Assembly: GCA_023657425.1 (NCBI GenBank)
Contig: JAGTJW010000002.1
Location: 362,431-426,430, forward strand
DNA length: 64,000 nucleotides
Direction: 5' to 3'
DNA from: Ideonella sp. WA131b
GTDB lineage: Bacteria; Pseudomonadota; Gammaproteobacteria; Burkholderiales; Burkholderiaceae_C
The position numbers and the translations under genes were made by a program. The notes under the pieces are model-generated. The model did no database searches. It was not told where the DNA came from and saw only the letters and a program-made list of their open reading frames with translations. Below are positions 62,788-64,000 of the stretch, piece after piece (the stretch's first letter is position 1; each line of letters begins with the position of its first letter).

Positions 62788-64000
62788 CTAGCCCTGGAGC
62801 GGCAGCGCGCGCAAGGGGCCCAAACCCGCCGCCTCCTGCTGGAGCCGGAAGCGCTGCAGCTTGCCCGTTTCGGTTCGGGGCAGACTGCTGCGAAACTGCA
62901 GCTCGCGCGGGTACTTGTAGGGCGCGATCGTCTGCTTGACGAAGTCCTGCAGCACCACAGCCAGGGCGGCATCGGCCGTGTGGCCGGGCTTGAGGACGAT
63001 GAAGGCCGCAACGATCATGCCGCGAGCCTCGTCGGGCTTGCCCACCACGCCGCACTCGGCCACCGCCGGGTGCAGCAGCAGCGCCGCCTCGACCTCGGGG
63101 CCGGCGATGTTGTAGCCGCCGGAGATGATCATGTCGTCGGTGCGCGCCTGGTAGACGTACTGGCCGTCGGCGGGGTCCACGAGGTAGGCATCGCCGGTGA
63201 GGTTCCAGCCGCCTTGCACGTAGCTGGCCTGACGGGCGTCGTCGAGGTAGCGGCAGCCCGTTGGCCCACGCACCGCCAGACGCCCCACCTGGCCGGGCGG
63301 CAGAGGCTGGCCGGCGTCGTCGAGGATGGCGGCCTCGTAGCCGGGCACCGGGTAGCCGGTGGCGCCGCCGCGGGCTTGGTCGGCGCGCGCCGAAATGAAG
63401 ATGTGGAACATCTCGGTGGAGCCGATGCCGTCGATGATCTCCAGGCCGCTGGCCTGCCGCCAAAGCGTGCGGGTGGCCGCGGGCAACGCCTCGCCGGCAC
63501 TGACGCACTGGCGCAGGCTGGCGAGGTCGTGCCCCTGGAGTTGCGGCGCCATCGCGCGGTAGGCCGTGGGCGAGGTGTAGCACACGGTGGCGCGGTGCTT
63601 GGCGATGGCCGCCGGCAGCGCATCCGGCGTGGCCCTCTCCACCAACACCGTGCTGCCGAGCGCGGCCAGCGGAAACACCAGCAGCCCGCCGAGCCCGAAC
63701 GTGAAGGCCAGCGGCGGGCTGCCGATGGCGCGGTCGTCGGCACCGGCGCGCAGCACGTGCACCGGCCAGCAGGCGGCGGCGGCCAGCAGATCACGGTGGC
63801 CGTGCACCGCCGCCTTGGGCTGGCCGGTGGTGCCGGAGGTGAAGGCGATCAGCACCGGGTCGTCGGCCGCGGTGTCCACGGCCTCGGCGGTGCTGGGGGC
63901 GGCAGCCATCTCGGCCTCGAGGTCGCCGGTGTTGAAGCAGCGCAGCGCCTGCAGCGTGGGGCACAGCGGCAGCGCGGCGCGCAGCTCGTCCTGCAGGCGT
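62788..64000 (-). CDS. Acyl-CoA (benzoate/aminobenzoate-type) ligase, 5' end outside window
   Basis: An ANL-superfamily adenylating enzyme cut by the window edge; about 404 codons are present, reading in frame to base 64000. Visible are the P-loop LIAFTSGTTGQPKAAVHGH, the core IDGIGSTEMFHIFISA, the hinge TRTDDMII-like QARTDDMIISGGYNI, and the C-terminal lysine in PRTETGKLQRFRL. GIGSTEMFHIFIS is the pattern of benzoate-CoA and 2-aminobenzoate-CoA ligases, so an aromatic acid substrate is likely. The internal ATG at 63909 is not the start. Confidence 0.88.
   Translation of the reverse strand, partial: RLQDELRAALPLCPTLQALRCFNTGDLEAEMAAAPSTAEAVDTAADDPVLIAFTSGTTGQPKAAVHGHRDLLAAAACWPVHVLRAGADDRAIGSPPLAFTFGLGGLLVFPLAALGSTVLVERATPDALPAAIAKHRATVCYTSPTAYRAMAPQLQGHDLASLRQCVSAGEALPAATRTLWRQASGLEIIDGIGSTEMFHIFISARADQARGGATGYPVPGYEAAILDDAGQPLPPGQVGRLAVRGPTGCRYLDDARQASYVQGGWNLTGDAYLVDPADGQYVYQARTDDMIISGGYNIAGPEVEAALLLHPAVAECGVVGKPDEARGMIVAAFIVLKPGHTADAALAVVLQDFVKQTIAPYKYPRELQFRSSLPRTETGKLQRFRLQQEAAGLGPLRALPLQG

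Overview
The window is GC-rich, densely coded chromosomal DNA with no rRNA, tRNA or CRISPR array. Gene content and order (alaA-hom-thrC-moeA-moaD-moaE, methyltransferase/rnhA beside gloB-mltD, prpE, ettA, rhlE, acnA, mutL, a fused isobutyryl-CoA mutase, a high-potential iron-sulfur protein) fit a betaproteobacterium of the order Burkholderiales, probably near the Rubrivivax/Leptothrix/Ideonella group. That placement is inferred from protein likeness, not from a marker gene. No stretch over 300 bases lacks a gene or gene remnant, and most genes are tightly packed with 1-17 base overlaps.

Layout. 1-4.1 kb: the 3' end of nadA and the opposing nadB, with a translationally coupled ComFB-like protein and diguanylate cyclase between them. 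4.2-9.1 kb: clpB (candidate heat-shock promoter) divergent from a SulP transporter fused to STAS and cyclic-nucleotide domains. 9.1-15.7 kb: a seven-gene minus-strand operon alaA-hom-thrC-moeA-moaD-moaE-flavin reductase. 15.7-23.4 kb: Mth938-like protein, peroxiredoxin, PIN-PhoH ATPase, exported ATP-dependent DNA ligase, prpE, NlpC/P60 hydrolase and moaA. 23.4-32.2 kb: an RND efflux pair, rnhA, a methyltransferase, gloB, mltD and a DUF1993 protein. 32.3-36.3 kb: a plus-strand run of hydroxyacid dehydrogenase, MFS carrier, split chromate transporter and a broken alpha/beta hydrolase. 36.3-42 kb: rlmB, a membrane acyltransferase, a RES toxin fused to the remnant of its antitoxin, rhlE and ettA. 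42-50.4 kb: a large metzincin-like lipoprotein, a quinone oxidoreductase, a small four-cysteine protein, a HiPIP, the remnant of an FAD oxidoreductase and acnA. 50.7-64 kb: mutL, a two-gene operon pairing a haem-oxygenase-like di-iron protein with an RpfF-type DSF signal synthase, an IS1634-family insertion sequence, icmF, coaX, a hybrid histidine kinase, a CBS protein and a truncated acyl-CoA ligase.

How it fits together. Most of the window is housekeeping: NAD, threonine, molybdopterin and CoA synthesis, propionyl/isobutyryl-CoA metabolism, protein quality control and repair. The parts most worth a second look are the di-iron oxygenase/RpfF operon, the ComFB/diguanylate cyclase pair, the RES fusion, the palindromic operator in front of icmF, and a set of decayed genes. 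Two of those decayed genes carry the same short sequences at their break points.
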